From NCBI GenBank assembly GCA_016765095.1, contig JAESQQ010000152.1, forward strand, positions 1 to 32,964: a stretch of DNA of 32,964 bases. The letters run 5' to 3'. The first letter of the stretch is position 1; every line of letters starts with the position of its first letter. This DNA is from Planctomycetota bacterium. GTDB lineage: Bacteria > Planctomycetota > J058. A program made the translations under genes and the position numbers. Below the pieces are notes generated by a model, which worked only from the letters and a program-made list of their open reading frames with translations, had not been told where the DNA came from and made no database searches. Shown here piece after piece: positions 8,495 to 16,856 of this stretch.

Positions 8495-10426
8495 CTAACG
8501 CTTGAAGCGCTTGGAGCGTTGCTTCTTCGCCATCTCCTGGAGCTTGCTCGTATCGACTTTTTTCTTGGTCGATTTCTTCCCAGAAGCCTTGCCTCCAAGG
8601 CCCTTGCTCTTCTTGGTGACCTTGGTCTTTCCGCTCTCGCCAGCCTTCTTGGTCGTCTTCTTCTTGCCTGCGACAGGACGCTTACGGGGACGAGCCGGCT
8701 CCTTCTTGCGACCTCCGAAGAGCCGTCCGAAGAAGCCCTTCTTTCCATCGGCGCCTTCGGCCTCGTTGCGACCACTCCCGCCCCGATCGTCGCCTTCGTC
8801 GTCGTCGCCGTCGTCGTCGTCGCCGTCGTCGTCGTCCCTCGCCTTTCGCTTCCCGCTCTTGCTCTTGCCTCGCTTGCTGACGGGAGCTTCTTCGCTCTCG
8901 TCGTCGAGATCGTCCTCATCGTCGTCGAGGTCCTCGTCGCTGTCCTCGAGATCCTCGTCGTCGTCGAGGTCCTCATCGTCCTCGTCGCTGTCCTCGAGAT
9001 CCTCGTCGTCGTCGAGGTCCTCGTCGCTGTCCTCGAGATCCTCGTCGTCGAGATCCTCGTCGTCGAGATCCTCGTCGCTGTCGACCTTGTCCTTGTCCTT
9101 GCTCCTGCTCTTGCTCTTGCCCCGCCTGCTGACAGGGGCTTCTTCGCTCTCGTCGTCGAGATCGTCCTCGTCGAGATCCTCGTCGTCGTCGTCGTCGTCC
9201 TGTTCGGCGGGCGCACTACGGCCGCGTTTGTTCTTGCCCCGCTTGCTGACAGGAGCTTCTTCGCTCTCGTCGGCGTCCTCGAACTCCTCAAGGTCGTCGT
9301 CGTCGTCGTCGTCGTCTGTGTCTAGTTCGAAGCTCTCGTCGTCCTCGGGAGGCGCCGAGGTCTTCGACTTTCGACCGCGACGCGAGTTCTTTTTCGGCTC
9401 CTCGTCTAGGTCGAGGTCCTCGTCTAAGTCGAAATCCCCGTCCAGGTCGAGATCCCCAAGGCCGCTCCCATTGGCGAGATCGGCGAGGTCGTCTTCTTCG
9501 TCTGGGGGCGTGCGGCGCCGACGGCGACTGCTCCGCTTGGAAGCTTCTTCCTCCTCCTCTTGGTCGTCGTCGAGGCCAAGGTCATCGTCGAGGTCGAGGT
9601 CACCGTCGAGGTCGAGGTCACCGTCGAGGTCGAGGTCACCGTCGAGGTCGAGGTCACCATCGAGGCCTTCCCCGTCCTCAAGGGCTAGTTCCTCGTCGCT
9701 CGGCTCGGCCTCCCCACCCTCGGGAGCGGGTCGCGCGTCGAGTTCCTCGCCCTCGTCGAGTTCGCCCAGATCGTCAATGTCGCCGAGCTCGTCGAGGTCA
9801 GCTATGTCAGCGATCCCTGAGAGCTCTTCGAGCTCCTCAAGCGACTGCGGATCGTCGGGGTCGAATCCGTCCTCGACTTCGTTGTGCGAGAGCTCGTCAA
9901 GGCTCCCGAGGTCCTCAAGGTCCTCCGACATTTCCTTGGCGGCCTCGGTTGTCCCCTCGCCCGAGTCACTCTTGGGGCGCTTCTTGCGGCGCCGGGCTCG
10001 GATCCCCTCGATCGCGCGCAGGATCGCGCGGTCCTCCCGCGAGTTTATGTAGCCCTTCTCAAGCAGGATCTTGTTGACCCGCACCAGCGTGCGTTTCTTG
10101 ATGTGGATCCGCTTCTGCTCTCGCAGAGCCTCCTCGACCCACTTCGGTTCGCAGATGTCGCTTTGAGTCGCGATCTTCCCGTAGAACCGATCCGCCTTGC
10201 GGACTAGGTAGTAGATGATCGCGTAGCGAAGCCCTTTGAGCTGCTTGCCCCGCAGGATCCCCATATCGAGGAGTACACGCTCAAGCGACTCCTTCTTTCC
10301 GTCGGTGTCGAGGATCTCTTGCTGTAACGCAAGCGCATCATCGAGCTTGTCCTCCCCCACCATGTTGTGTTTGAGGACGATCCGCGAAACGATGTCATTG
10401 AGCGACTCGACCTGCGGCTGGGCCAC
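8495..10426 (-). CDS. N-terminal helical (MshEN-like) protein with hyperacidic low-complexity middle and Lys/Arg-rich tail
   Basis: 643-aa continuous ORF. Folded-looking first ~165 aa, then D/E-rich blocks with three SEEAPVS(K/R)RGK repeats and a KKTTKKAGESGKTKVTKKSKG-type tail. It starts with an ordered N-terminus and is antisense to only serine/arginine-biased ORFs. Confidence 0.8.
   Translation of the reverse strand: MAQPQVESLNDIVSRIVLKHNMVGEDKLDDALALQQEILDTDGKKESLERVLLDMGILRGKQLKGLRYAIIYYLVRKADRFYGKIATQSDICEPKWVEEALREQKRIHIKKRTLVRVNKILLEKGYINSREDRAILRAIEGIRARRRKKRPKSDSGEGTTEAAKEMSEDLEDLGSLDELSHNEVEDGFDPDDPQSLEELEELSGIADIADLDELGDIDDLGELDEGEELDARPAPEGGEAEPSDEELALEDGEGLDGDLDLDGDLDLDGDLDLDGDLDLDDDLGLDDDQEEEEEASKRSSRRRRRTPPDEEDDLADLANGSGLGDLDLDGDFDLDEDLDLDEEPKKNSRRGRKSKTSAPPEDDESFELDTDDDDDDDDLEEFEDADESEEAPVSKRGKNKRGRSAPAEQDDDDDDEDLDEDDLDDESEEAPVSRRGKSKSRSKDKDKVDSDEDLDDEDLDDEDLEDSDEDLDDDEDLEDSDEDDEDLDDDEDLEDSDEDLDDDEDDLDDESEEAPVSKRGKSKSGKRKARDDDDGDDDDGDDDEGDDRGGSGRNEAEGADGKKGFFGRLFGGRKKEPARPRKRPVAGKKKTTKKAGESGKTKVTKKSKGLGGKASGKKSTKKKVDTSKLQEMAKKQRSKRFKR
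8785..9325 (-). repeat. Low-complexity GAC/GAG (Asp/Glu) coding tract with three interspersed basic-motif repeats
   Basis: Dense cgtcgtcgtcgag runs. A near-identical segment tgctgac(g/a)gg(a/g)gcttcttcgctctcgtc recurs near 8876, 9127 and 9244. Confidence 0.85.
9586..9657 (-). repeat. 18-bp in-frame tandem repeat, 4 copies (encodes LDLDGD)
   Basis: Four consecutive copies of cgtcgaggtcgaggtcac on the + strand, giving GDLDLDGDLDLDGDLDLDGDLDL in the protein. Confidence 0.9.
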
Positions 10427-10532
10427 ACACGCCTCCTTGTTCCTCTAAGCGGACTCTATCGACCCATACCCTGTCAAGCGCCCTGGGGGGCTCGCCGGGC
10501 GTTGGGATGAGGCCCTTGTTCGTGGTAGGGCG

Positions 10533-12077
10533 CTAGAACCGAACCGTAAGCCCGAAGTGATAGAACCACTGGGTAGCTGAATAGAACGTGTTCTTGCCGG
10601 TCAGAGATTGCGGTCGGTCGTTCGATCTCGCGCTCCCGTAAAAACCGTGCTCCACCATGGAGTGGATCGTGAACATTCCCATTTGAAGGCTGGCGCCTAC
10701 GTTCAAGTTGGTGGTGACGAAGGCAGCGTTAGGGGAGTTGTTCGACACGTCCTCGTTGACGGCGATGTCGGAGTAATTGATTCCGAACCTCAACGTGAGG
10801 TTGTCCACCACGACGCCGGTTGGAATCTCCTCGAGGTCACGCTGGTAGACGGCGATCGCCGTGTAGAGCGAAAAGGCCCAACGGTTCCGCCAGCGCTGAT
10901 CCAAGGTCGTGTCGATTCGATTGGACCCGACCACGAAGTTGACGTCTTCGTTGTTTCCGCTCTTGAGGCTCAAGTTGAACCGCCGAAACGCCCGGTGCCA
11001 TTCGATCCAAGCGATCTCAGCGCCGATCACGACACGATCGACGGGCCACACCACGACGCTCATGCGTATCTGGCGCGGCACGTAGATGCTCCGCATTTCA
11101 ATGTCGTAGTCGGCGGCGAATCCGTTCGCCCCCCCGTTGGGGAGCGTGCTCAGGAAAATGCTCTGAAGCCCTGGAGCCAAACCGCCGAGGGCCTGCTGGA
11201 AGGTCCGGCCGCTGTCGACCAAGCCGTCGCCTGAGAGATTCTCCGGCGCCCAAGATCGAGGGCGATACGAGAGCCCGATCCCGACCCGATTGCCAATCCG
11301 AAACGAAGCCGAGAGCGTCGCCGAGAACTGAATGGCCGTCAGGTCGGCCTTGAAGTAAGTCGTCGGGTCAGACGCGTTGTCGTTGCTGAACAGGCTGAGG
11401 AAGTCGGCGTAGCTCGGACTGCCTGGGAAGTCAGTCCCGTTGAGTTGAGGCGAACCGTTAAGCGGAGTGCTCCCGCCACCGACGACCGAACGGATCTCCA
11501 CTTTCCCGTAGATCGCGTGCAGACCGACGCCGAGCGAGAGCCACTCGGTCGGAGTAAAGGCCACCACGAGGGTCGGAGCCACGAACTGAATGCCCGCCCG
11601 CTGGGGGATCGTCTCGGGGTAGGTCGTGTAGCGAACCTTGGTCGAGCCGCCGGTCCCCCCGGCCATGTCCACGAAGATCCCAAACCCGAACGTGATCTTC
11701 CCCGCGTCGCTGTAGGTATCCCACTCCTCGTCCGAGGAGTCCTCGTTCAAGCGACCCAGCGGGACGACCACGCCGCCATTGGCGCCGAAGGTCGCCCCCT
11801 CCTTGCTGAGGTTGTTTCCCGTATCGGTACCCGGCACCGCGTTGCGGAGCTGGGTCTTCGAGGTGAACAGGAACATGTCCAGGTCGATCTCGGTGTCGAC
11901 GTTCCAGCCGATCGAGCTCGGCATCCGAAACATGCTCCAACCGTCACCGTCGACGGGCAAGTCGACTGGCCCCTTCGACCCGATCGTGCTGAGGAGCGGA
12001 CCGTTCGCAGCCAGGGCGACACCAGCCAGGGCGAGGAACGCCACGACGAAACACGCAAGGAAAGAACGCTGGGGCAT
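10533..12077 (-). CDS. OmpP1/FadL-like outer-membrane beta-barrel protein
   Basis: Signal peptide MPQRSFLACFVVAFLALAGVALA, alternating amphipathic strands (e.g. GIGLSYRPRSW) and a C-terminal aromatic porin-type end FYHFGLTVRF. Confidence 0.75.
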   Translation of the reverse strand: MPQRSFLACFVVAFLALAGVALAANGPLLSTIGSKGPVDLPVDGDGWSMFRMPSSIGWNVDTEIDLDMFLFTSKTQLRNAVPGTDTGNNLSKEGATFGANGGVVVPLGRLNEDSSDEEWDTYSDAGKITFGFGIFVDMAGGTGGSTKVRYTTYPETIPQRAGIQFVAPTLVVAFTPTEWLSLGVGLHAIYGKVEIRSVVGGGSTPLNGSPQLNGTDFPGSPSYADFLSLFSNDNASDPTTYFKADLTAIQFSATLSASFRIGNRVGIGLSYRPRSWAPENLSGDGLVDSGRTFQQALGGLAPGLQSIFLSTLPNGGANGFAADYDIEMRSIYVPRQIRMSVVVWPVDRVVIGAEIAWIEWHRAFRRFNLSLKSGNNEDVNFVVGSNRIDTTLDQRWRNRWAFSLYTAIAVYQRDLEEIPTGVVVDNLTLRFGINYSDIAVNEDVSNNSPNAAFVTTNLNVGASLQMGMFTIHSMVEHGFYGSARSNDRPQSLTGKNTFYSATQWFYHFGLTVRF

Positions 12078-12167
12078 TGAGGAGGCTCCGGGGAAGCCGC
12101 CAGGTTCACATCCGCTGCGAGGTCAGGTCAAGGGCCCCCGTCTCGATTGGTTTCTGGGCTGACCCGC

Positions 12168-12189
12168 GGGAGGGCTTGCGGGCCCTCCC
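12168..12189. promoter_or_regulatory. 8-bp perfect hairpin in the divergent intergenic region
   Basis: GGGAGGGC-ttgcgg-GCCCTCCC between the porin and the XRE-cupin gene. No T-tract follows. Confidence 0.4.
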
Positions 12190-12230
12190 CTCCGCGCTAA
12201 TCTATGGACTTTCAGCGACCATTCATTGAC

Positions 12231-12253
12231 ACAAGGGCGACGTGCCCTTCTGT
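12231..12253. promoter_or_regulatory. Inverted repeat just upstream of the XRE-cupin start codon, possible operator or 5'UTR hairpin
   Basis: AAGGGC-gacgt-GCCCTT at 12233-12249, with outer ACA/TGT complementarity beyond a small bulge. Confidence 0.4.
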
Positions 12254-12261
12254 GAGGCCTC

Positions 12262-12849
12262 ATGGACGACCCGGAACTCAAGCGATTGAGCGAGCACCTG
12301 GGAGATAACCTCCGATTCATCCGCCAACGACGGGCGATCACCCAAGGCCAGCTCGCCAAGCTCTGCGACGTCCCGCGCAGCACGATCGCCAATCTGGAAG
12401 CGGGCGGGAGCAATCCGACCCTCTCGGTCCTTTCGCGACTCAGCAGCGCGCTCCAGCTCTCGCTCGAGGAGCTCCTCTCGCCGCCTAAGGTCCGCTGCCA
12501 GCTCTTCCCGAAAGGCTCGCTCCCGGTCAAGCAGAAGGCGCGAGGCCGAGCGCGTGTGCACAAGCTGCTCCCGCATGCGATTCCGGGCATGGAGATCGAT
12601 CGATTCGAGCTTGACCCGAGCGCTCGGATCACCGGGGTTCCGCACCGTCCGGGGACCCACGAATACCTCTGCTGCGAGCGAGGTGAGATCAGGATCACCG
12701 TCGAGGGAGAGCGCTTTGACCTCCGGCCTGGGGACGTCGCCGCCTTCCCAGGGGACCAAGCCCACGGGTATCACAACCCCGGCCGAGAGGTGGCCGTGGC
12801 CTTCAGTGTCGTGACCCTGGCCCCATTGCCCGGCGCGACCCAGGTCTAG
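12262..12849 (+). CDS. XRE-family transcriptional regulator with C-terminal cupin sensor domain
   Basis: HTH: LGDNLRFIRQRRAITQGQLAKLCDVPRSTIANLEAGGSNPTLSVLSRLSSALQLSLEELL. Cupin: GTHEYLCCERGEIRITVEGERFDLRPGDVAAFPGDQAHGYHNPG. Confidence 0.93.
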   Translation: MDDPELKRLSEHLGDNLRFIRQRRAITQGQLAKLCDVPRSTIANLEAGGSNPTLSVLSRLSSALQLSLEELLSPPKVRCQLFPKGSLPVKQKARGRARVHKLLPHAIPGMEIDRFELDPSARITGVPHRPGTHEYLCCERGEIRITVEGERFDLRPGDVAAFPGDQAHGYHNPGREVAVAFSVVTLAPLPGATQV

Positions 12850-12897
12850 GTCTAGGCGTCGGAGCGGCTGCTGTCTGTGTTGTCGCTGGAATCGCCG

Positions 12898-13959
12898 TCA
12901 GCCTGCGCGAGCTAGGCGCTGTGAAGCTCCCAACCCGCGCAGCACCGCTCTAATCTCCTTCGCCATCTTGCCGGCCGACTGGAATCGTCGGTCCGCGTCG
13001 TAGCGCATCGCTTTGTGGCAGAGGCTGATCACGTCTTCTGGGATCAGCATCCGGTTCATGGCCGAGCGGTACTCGCGGTCGAAGCGACCTCGCAAGTCCT
13101 GCATGCTCTCGGGGCACTTTGGAAAGCGCCGGGTCAAGGCCGTGGCCAAGATCAGCCCCAGCGCGTAGATATCCGCTCGCCCGTCGACCTTGTGGCTGTC
13201 GCCCGCGCACTGCTCGGGCGAGCAGTAGCGGAGCGTCCCGACGGCGGTCCCCGAAGCGGTCAACTGCATGTCGACTTCGCCCTTGTCGTGGGCGAGTCCG
13301 AAGTCAGCGAGGCGCGGGTTGAGTTTCTTGTCGAGCAAAATGTTGCTCGGTTTCACGTCGCGGTGCACGATCCCGTGCTGGTGAATGTAGTCGAGCGCGC
13401 TCCCGAGTCGCTCGGCGACCTTGAGTCCTGTCTGCAGCTCGAGGGGCTTCTTGGCGAGGACCTGGTTCAGGGTCTGGCCGTCGATGTACTCCATTGCGAA
13501 GTAGGGTCGGCCTTTGGCCCGGCCGCAGTGCACGACCCGGACCAAATTGGGGTGTTCGAGTCGCTGCAGGATCCGAACTTCGCGCATGAAGCGGGCGACA
13601 GCGTTGCGGTGCCGCTCGACGGCCACTCGGCTGAGGTGCTTGACAGCGACCAACTCGTCCCGCTCGACGTCGAGCGCGAGGTGAATGACGCCTGCCGCTC
13701 CGCGGCCGAGTTCCTGGAGCAGCTTGAAATGGCGGACGCTGTCGTCGTCGCTCAAGATCGCCTCGTTACCCGTCTCTTCTACCACGGAGACCTTGACGCC
13801 GGGAAGCGCGAGCAGAGGAGGAGAGCCCTCTGGAGCACTCGCCCGGGGGTCTTGGTAGCGAGCGGAGAGGGTAGAGTCTCGCGACACTGCCCCCCAGACT
13901 GCGGGTCGTTGGGGGTTGACCGGAGGGACCACGGTGGTGGACGCCAACCTGCATACCAA
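12898..13959 (-). CDS. Ser/Thr protein kinase (start codon uncertain; longest ORF overlaps tyrS start)
   Basis: LGRGAAGVIHLAL, VAVKHL, HRDVKPSNILLD, DFGLA, GTLRYCSPEQCAG, RADIYALGLILA. The true start may lie downstream of 13959. Confidence 0.92.
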   Translation of the reverse strand: MVCRLASTTVVPPVNPQRPAVWGAVSRDSTLSARYQDPRASAPEGSPPLLALPGVKVSVVEETGNEAILSDDDSVRHFKLLQELGRGAAGVIHLALDVERDELVAVKHLSRVAVERHRNAVARFMREVRILQRLEHPNLVRVVHCGRAKGRPYFAMEYIDGQTLNQVLAKKPLELQTGLKVAERLGSALDYIHQHGIVHRDVKPSNILLDKKLNPRLADFGLAHDKGEVDMQLTASGTAVGTLRYCSPEQCAGDSHKVDGRADIYALGLILATALTRRFPKCPESMQDLRGRFDREYRSAMNRMLIPEDVISLCHKAMRYDADRRFQSAGKMAKEIRAVLRGLGASQRLARAG

Positions 13960-15235
13960 CCTGCTCGCGCGCGGCCTGATTCACCAGGTCACTAAGCGCG
14001 AGGACCCCTCCTTCGAAGAACTCCTCCAAGGCGGTCCCACCGTCGTCTACGCCGGATTCGACCCCACCGGTGACAGCCTCCACATTGGCCACCTGGTCCC
14101 ACTCCTCGGCCTGCGCCGCTTTCAGCTCGCCGGGCACAAAGTGATCGCCCTGGCCGGAGGAGCGACCGGGATGGTCGGCGATCCCTCGGGACGGAGCAGT
14201 GAGCGCAACCTCCTGACCGCAGAGGTCCTGGAGCACAACAAGGCCGCGATCAAGACCCAGCTCTCGGCCTTCCTCGACTTCGAAGGCGACAACCCTGCGG
14301 TGTTGGTCGACAATTTGGATTGGACCGCGGAAGTCAGCCTCCTCGACTTCCTGCGCGACGTCGGCAAGCACGCCCGGGTAAACGTCATGATCAAGCGCGA
14401 CTCTGTTCGCGACCGCCTGGAGCGTGACGGCGACGGGCTCAGCTTCACCGAGTTCAGCTACAGCCTGCTCCAGGCCAACGACTTCCTCGCCCTGCACCGG
14501 AGCCACGCCTGCCAGATTCAAATCGGCGGCAGCGATCAGTGGGGCAACATTACCGCCGGTGTGGATCTCGCTCGCAGGAGCGACGACGCAGTCCTGTTCG
14601 GAATGACCGTCCCGCTTTTGACACGGAGCGACGGGAGCAAGTTCGGCAAGACCGCCGGCGGCGAGACCCTCTGGCTCGACCCAGCCCAAACTTCACCCTT
14701 CGAGTTCCGTCAATTCTGGGTCAACCAGGCCGACGCCGACATGGGGCGCCTGCTGCGCTTCTTCAGCTTCCAGTCGATGGCTGAGATCGAGGCCCTCGAG
14801 GCCCAGGCCGCCGAGGCCCCCCACCTCCGCCTGGCGCAGAAGTCTCTTGCCCGCGAAATGACGACCTTGGTCCATGGCGAGGCGACGGCGGACGAAGTCG
14901 AGCGCGCGGCCGCAGTCCTCTTCGATCCCAAGGGAGACCTCCGCGAGGTCCCCGTCGAGATCTTGGCGAATTTCCCCGGCGCCAAGCAAGTGACCCTGAA
15001 ACGAGCTCGCCTCGAGGCCGGCGTCCCCTGGCTCGACCTGGTGGTCGAAGTGGTCTGGGCAGGCGCAAACAAGCGTGGCCAGGCTCGAAAGGACATTCAG
15101 AACAACGCCATGGCCCTCAATGGCACCAAGTGGGCCGACCCCGAGGCGAGCGTCACGGCGAGCGAGCTCCTCCACGATCGGTTCCTCGTCATCCGCAAGG
15201 GCAAGAAGAACCAGTTCCTGGTCGAGGTCGCCTAG
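13916..15235 (+). CDS. tyrS: Tyrosyl-tRNA synthetase
   Basis: YAGFDPTGDSLHIGHL (HIGH), GGATGMVGDPSGRSSER, QIGGSDQWGNITAG, SDGSKFGKT (KMSKS equivalent), C-terminal S4-like region. Start may be TTG 13916 or GTG 13934. Confidence 0.96.
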   Translation: MTGGTTVVDANLHTNLLARGLIHQVTKREDPSFEELLQGGPTVVYAGFDPTGDSLHIGHLVPLLGLRRFQLAGHKVIALAGGATGMVGDPSGRSSERNLLTAEVLEHNKAAIKTQLSAFLDFEGDNPAVLVDNLDWTAEVSLLDFLRDVGKHARVNVMIKRDSVRDRLERDGDGLSFTEFSYSLLQANDFLALHRSHACQIQIGGSDQWGNITAGVDLARRSDDAVLFGMTVPLLTRSDGSKFGKTAGGETLWLDPAQTSPFEFRQFWVNQADADMGRLLRFFSFQSMAEIEALEAQAAEAPHLRLAQKSLAREMTTLVHGEATADEVERAAAVLFDPKGDLREVPVEILANFPGAKQVTLKRARLEAGVPWLDLVVEVVWAGANKRGQARKDIQNNAMALNGTKWADPEASVTASELLHDRFLVIRKGKKNQFLVEVA

Positions 15236-15237
15236 CC

Positions 15238-15729
15238 ATGGCCAAGAAGGGCAAGAGCAAGAAGGAACTCGACGACCCGACGTTCAAGTCCATAGCCAAG
15301 AACCGGCGCGCGTACCACGACTACGAAGTCCTCGACACCTTCGAGGCTGGGCTGGTCCTCCTCGGAACCGAGGTCAAGTCGCTCCGCAACGGAAACGTGT
15401 CTTTCAACGACGCTCATGCCCGGATCAAGAACAACGAAGTCTGGCTTCACCAGCTCCACATAGCTCCCTACGCCCAAGGCGGCTACTTCAACCACGCCCC
15501 AACTCGGCCCAGAAAGCTCCTCCTGCACCGCAAGGAGATCACGTCCATTGACGGCCGCATGGGCCGCATGAACCTGACCCTGGTCCCGATCGAGCTCTAC
15601 TTTCGCGGCGGCCGCGCCAAGCTGAAGTTCGGCGTGTGCCGCGGCAAGAAGAAGGCCGACAAGCGCCAAGCGCTGCGCAAGAGGCAGGACGACCGCACGA
15701 TGCAGCGCGCGCTCCGCAGCCGCGACTAA
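15238..15729 (+). CDS. smpB: SsrA-binding protein SmpB
   Basis: NRRAYHDYEVLDTFEAGLVLLGTEVKSLRNGNVSFNDAHARI, APYAQGGYFNHAPTRPRKLLLHRKEI, Lys/Arg-rich C-terminal tail. Confidence 0.97.
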   Translation: MAKKGKSKKELDDPTFKSIAKNRRAYHDYEVLDTFEAGLVLLGTEVKSLRNGNVSFNDAHARIKNNEVWLHQLHIAPYAQGGYFNHAPTRPRKLLLHRKEITSIDGRMGRMNLTLVPIELYFRGGRAKLKFGVCRGKKKADKRQALRKRQDDRTMQRALRSRD

Positions 15730-15761
15730 AACCCAGGACTACGAGTTTCGGCTCGAGCGCC

Positions 15762-15767
15762 TATACT
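15762..15767 (+). promoter_or_regulatory. Possible -10 element (TATACT) for the tmRNA precursor
   Basis: TATACT lies 39 bp upstream of the mature tmRNA 5' end. No convincing -35. Confidence 0.3.
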
Positions 15768-15805
15768 CAACGCGTCGCCAACTGGGCGGCGGTCTTTCAA
15801 AATTT

Positions 15806-16154
15806 GGGGGCGACAGGCTTCGACCAGGTTGTCGAAGGTCAAGTTGCGTGTCGAGGTGCCGGGTGGCCTCGTTAAACCCCCGGAAAAAACGCAATTGCCA
15901 AACCGCAACTTGCACTCGCAGCTTAATTAAGCTGCCCTCCGCTGAGTCCCCGCCCACGGGACGAGGGTCGGAGGCAACAAGGTGGGCTGGCTCGGATCCC
16001 GCGTCTCGGGGGAAAAGAGCGAGAAAATTCTGAGGCTGTGCCACCAAGGACTGTGTTCTGCAGGGTTCGGGGGCGAGATAAGTTCGCAGAACTACACACG
16101 TAGACGCTTGGTTGGAGAGGCCTTGGGACCCGGGTTCGATTCCCGGCGCTTCCA
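15806..16154 (+). ncRNA. ssrA: Transfer-messenger RNA (tmRNA), one-piece; CCA not encoded
   Basis: 5' GGGGGCG (15806-15812) pairs with 3' CGCTTCC (16147-16153), with G3-U70. T arm GGGTTCGATTCCC. Pseudoknot CGAGG-tg-CCGGG-tgg-CCTCG-ttaaac-CCCGG at 15852-15883. Tag frame GCC AAA CCG CAA CTT GCA CTC GCA GCT TAA. Located directly downstream of smpB. Confidence 0.95.
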
Positions 16155-16161
16155 TTTCCTT

Positions 16162-16204
16162 AACGCCGGAGAGCACTGCACTGCATTGTTCTCCGGCGTT
16201 TTGC
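16162..16204 (+). terminator. Hairpin terminator downstream of ssrA
   Basis: AACGCCGGAGAGCA-ctgcactgcat-TGTTCTCCGGCGTT (14-bp stem, one G-U) followed by a short TT. Lies between convergent genes, so it may act in both directions. Confidence 0.8.
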
Positions 16205-16217
16205 GTTCCGGAGGGCT

Positions 16218-16856
16218 TCAACGTTTCGCGAGCCATATGACGATCGCGACAGAGGCCGGGATCGAGAACAGTAAAGCGGATGGCGCAAGGAACGCGGACA
16301 CCACCACCCCCCCGAGGAGGCACAAACCTGCTCCCACCACGAGATCGACAGTTTGCTGAGAGCGGCGAGCTCCCTCGGTCAATGCGTCCCTGATCTGGCA
16401 ACGAGAGTCCACGCAACCTTCCTCGCGAAGACAGTCGGGGTGGAGGTGCTTCCCGCACCCCTCGCAGCACTGGAGGCTGGTCGCCAGCTCTTCCTCCCCA
16501 CACACGGTGCACTTCGAGCGGGTCCGTTGGAGGAGGGCGATCAGCCCATCGAGTCTCTGGACCTCTCGCTCTTCTCGGCTCGGCGGAAGAGGAGCTGGCT
16601 GCGCTTCTTCCCGGACGACCCGCAACTCTCGGATCGGCGCCACGCCGTAGGCCGGGCACCCCAGCGTGGGGCAGCCGCTGAACTCGATGAAGCACGCATG
16701 GTGGAAGGTGGTCCCGCACGAATCACAACCGCAGCGCTCCCCTTCGAGGCTGTCCCGGCAGAGGGGGCAGATCAGGTCTCCACAGGTCATCTCCCGCCGG
16801 CTCCGGAGGTGAAGGCGCGGCGTTGGCGGGCTTGGTGTGATCGAGGATAGGGCCAA
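16218..16856 (-). CDS. Membrane-anchored tandem zinc-finger (prokaryotic RING-like) protein
   Basis: CPLCRDSLEGERCGCDSCGTTFHHACFIEFSGCPTLGC and CTVCGEEELATSLQCCEGCGKHLHPDCLREEGCVDSRC, followed by a hydrophobic segment VVGAGLCLLGGVVVSAFLAPSALLFSIPASVAIVIWL. Confidence 0.75.
   Translation of the reverse strand: MALSSITPSPPTPRLHLRSRREMTCGDLICPLCRDSLEGERCGCDSCGTTFHHACFIEFSGCPTLGCPAYGVAPIRELRVVREEAQPAPLPPSREEREVQRLDGLIALLQRTRSKCTVCGEEELATSLQCCEGCGKHLHPDCLREEGCVDSRCQIRDALTEGARRSQQTVDLVVGAGLCLLGGVVVSAFLAPSALLFSIPASVAIVIWLAKR

Noticed and set aside
8502-10052. 516-aa + strand ORF rich in Ser/Arg (SSSRSSSSRS…), plus the overlapping 8348..9325 ORF
   Set aside because: It is antisense to the Asp/Glu repeat gene. 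The RS-like composition is the expected by-product of GAC/GAG codon repeats read on the opposite strand, and no ordered domain is present.
10472-10477. TTGACA on the - strand upstream of the hyperacidic protein
   Set aside because: No acceptable -10 hexamer at 16-18 bp spacing. Not enough to call a promoter.
15739-16719. 326-aa - strand ORF containing MEAPGIEPGSQGLSNQ…
   Set aside because: It is antisense to the tmRNA 3' end. 'MEAPGIEPGS'-type peptides are a familiar false translation of tRNA/tmRNA T-arm and acceptor sequence.
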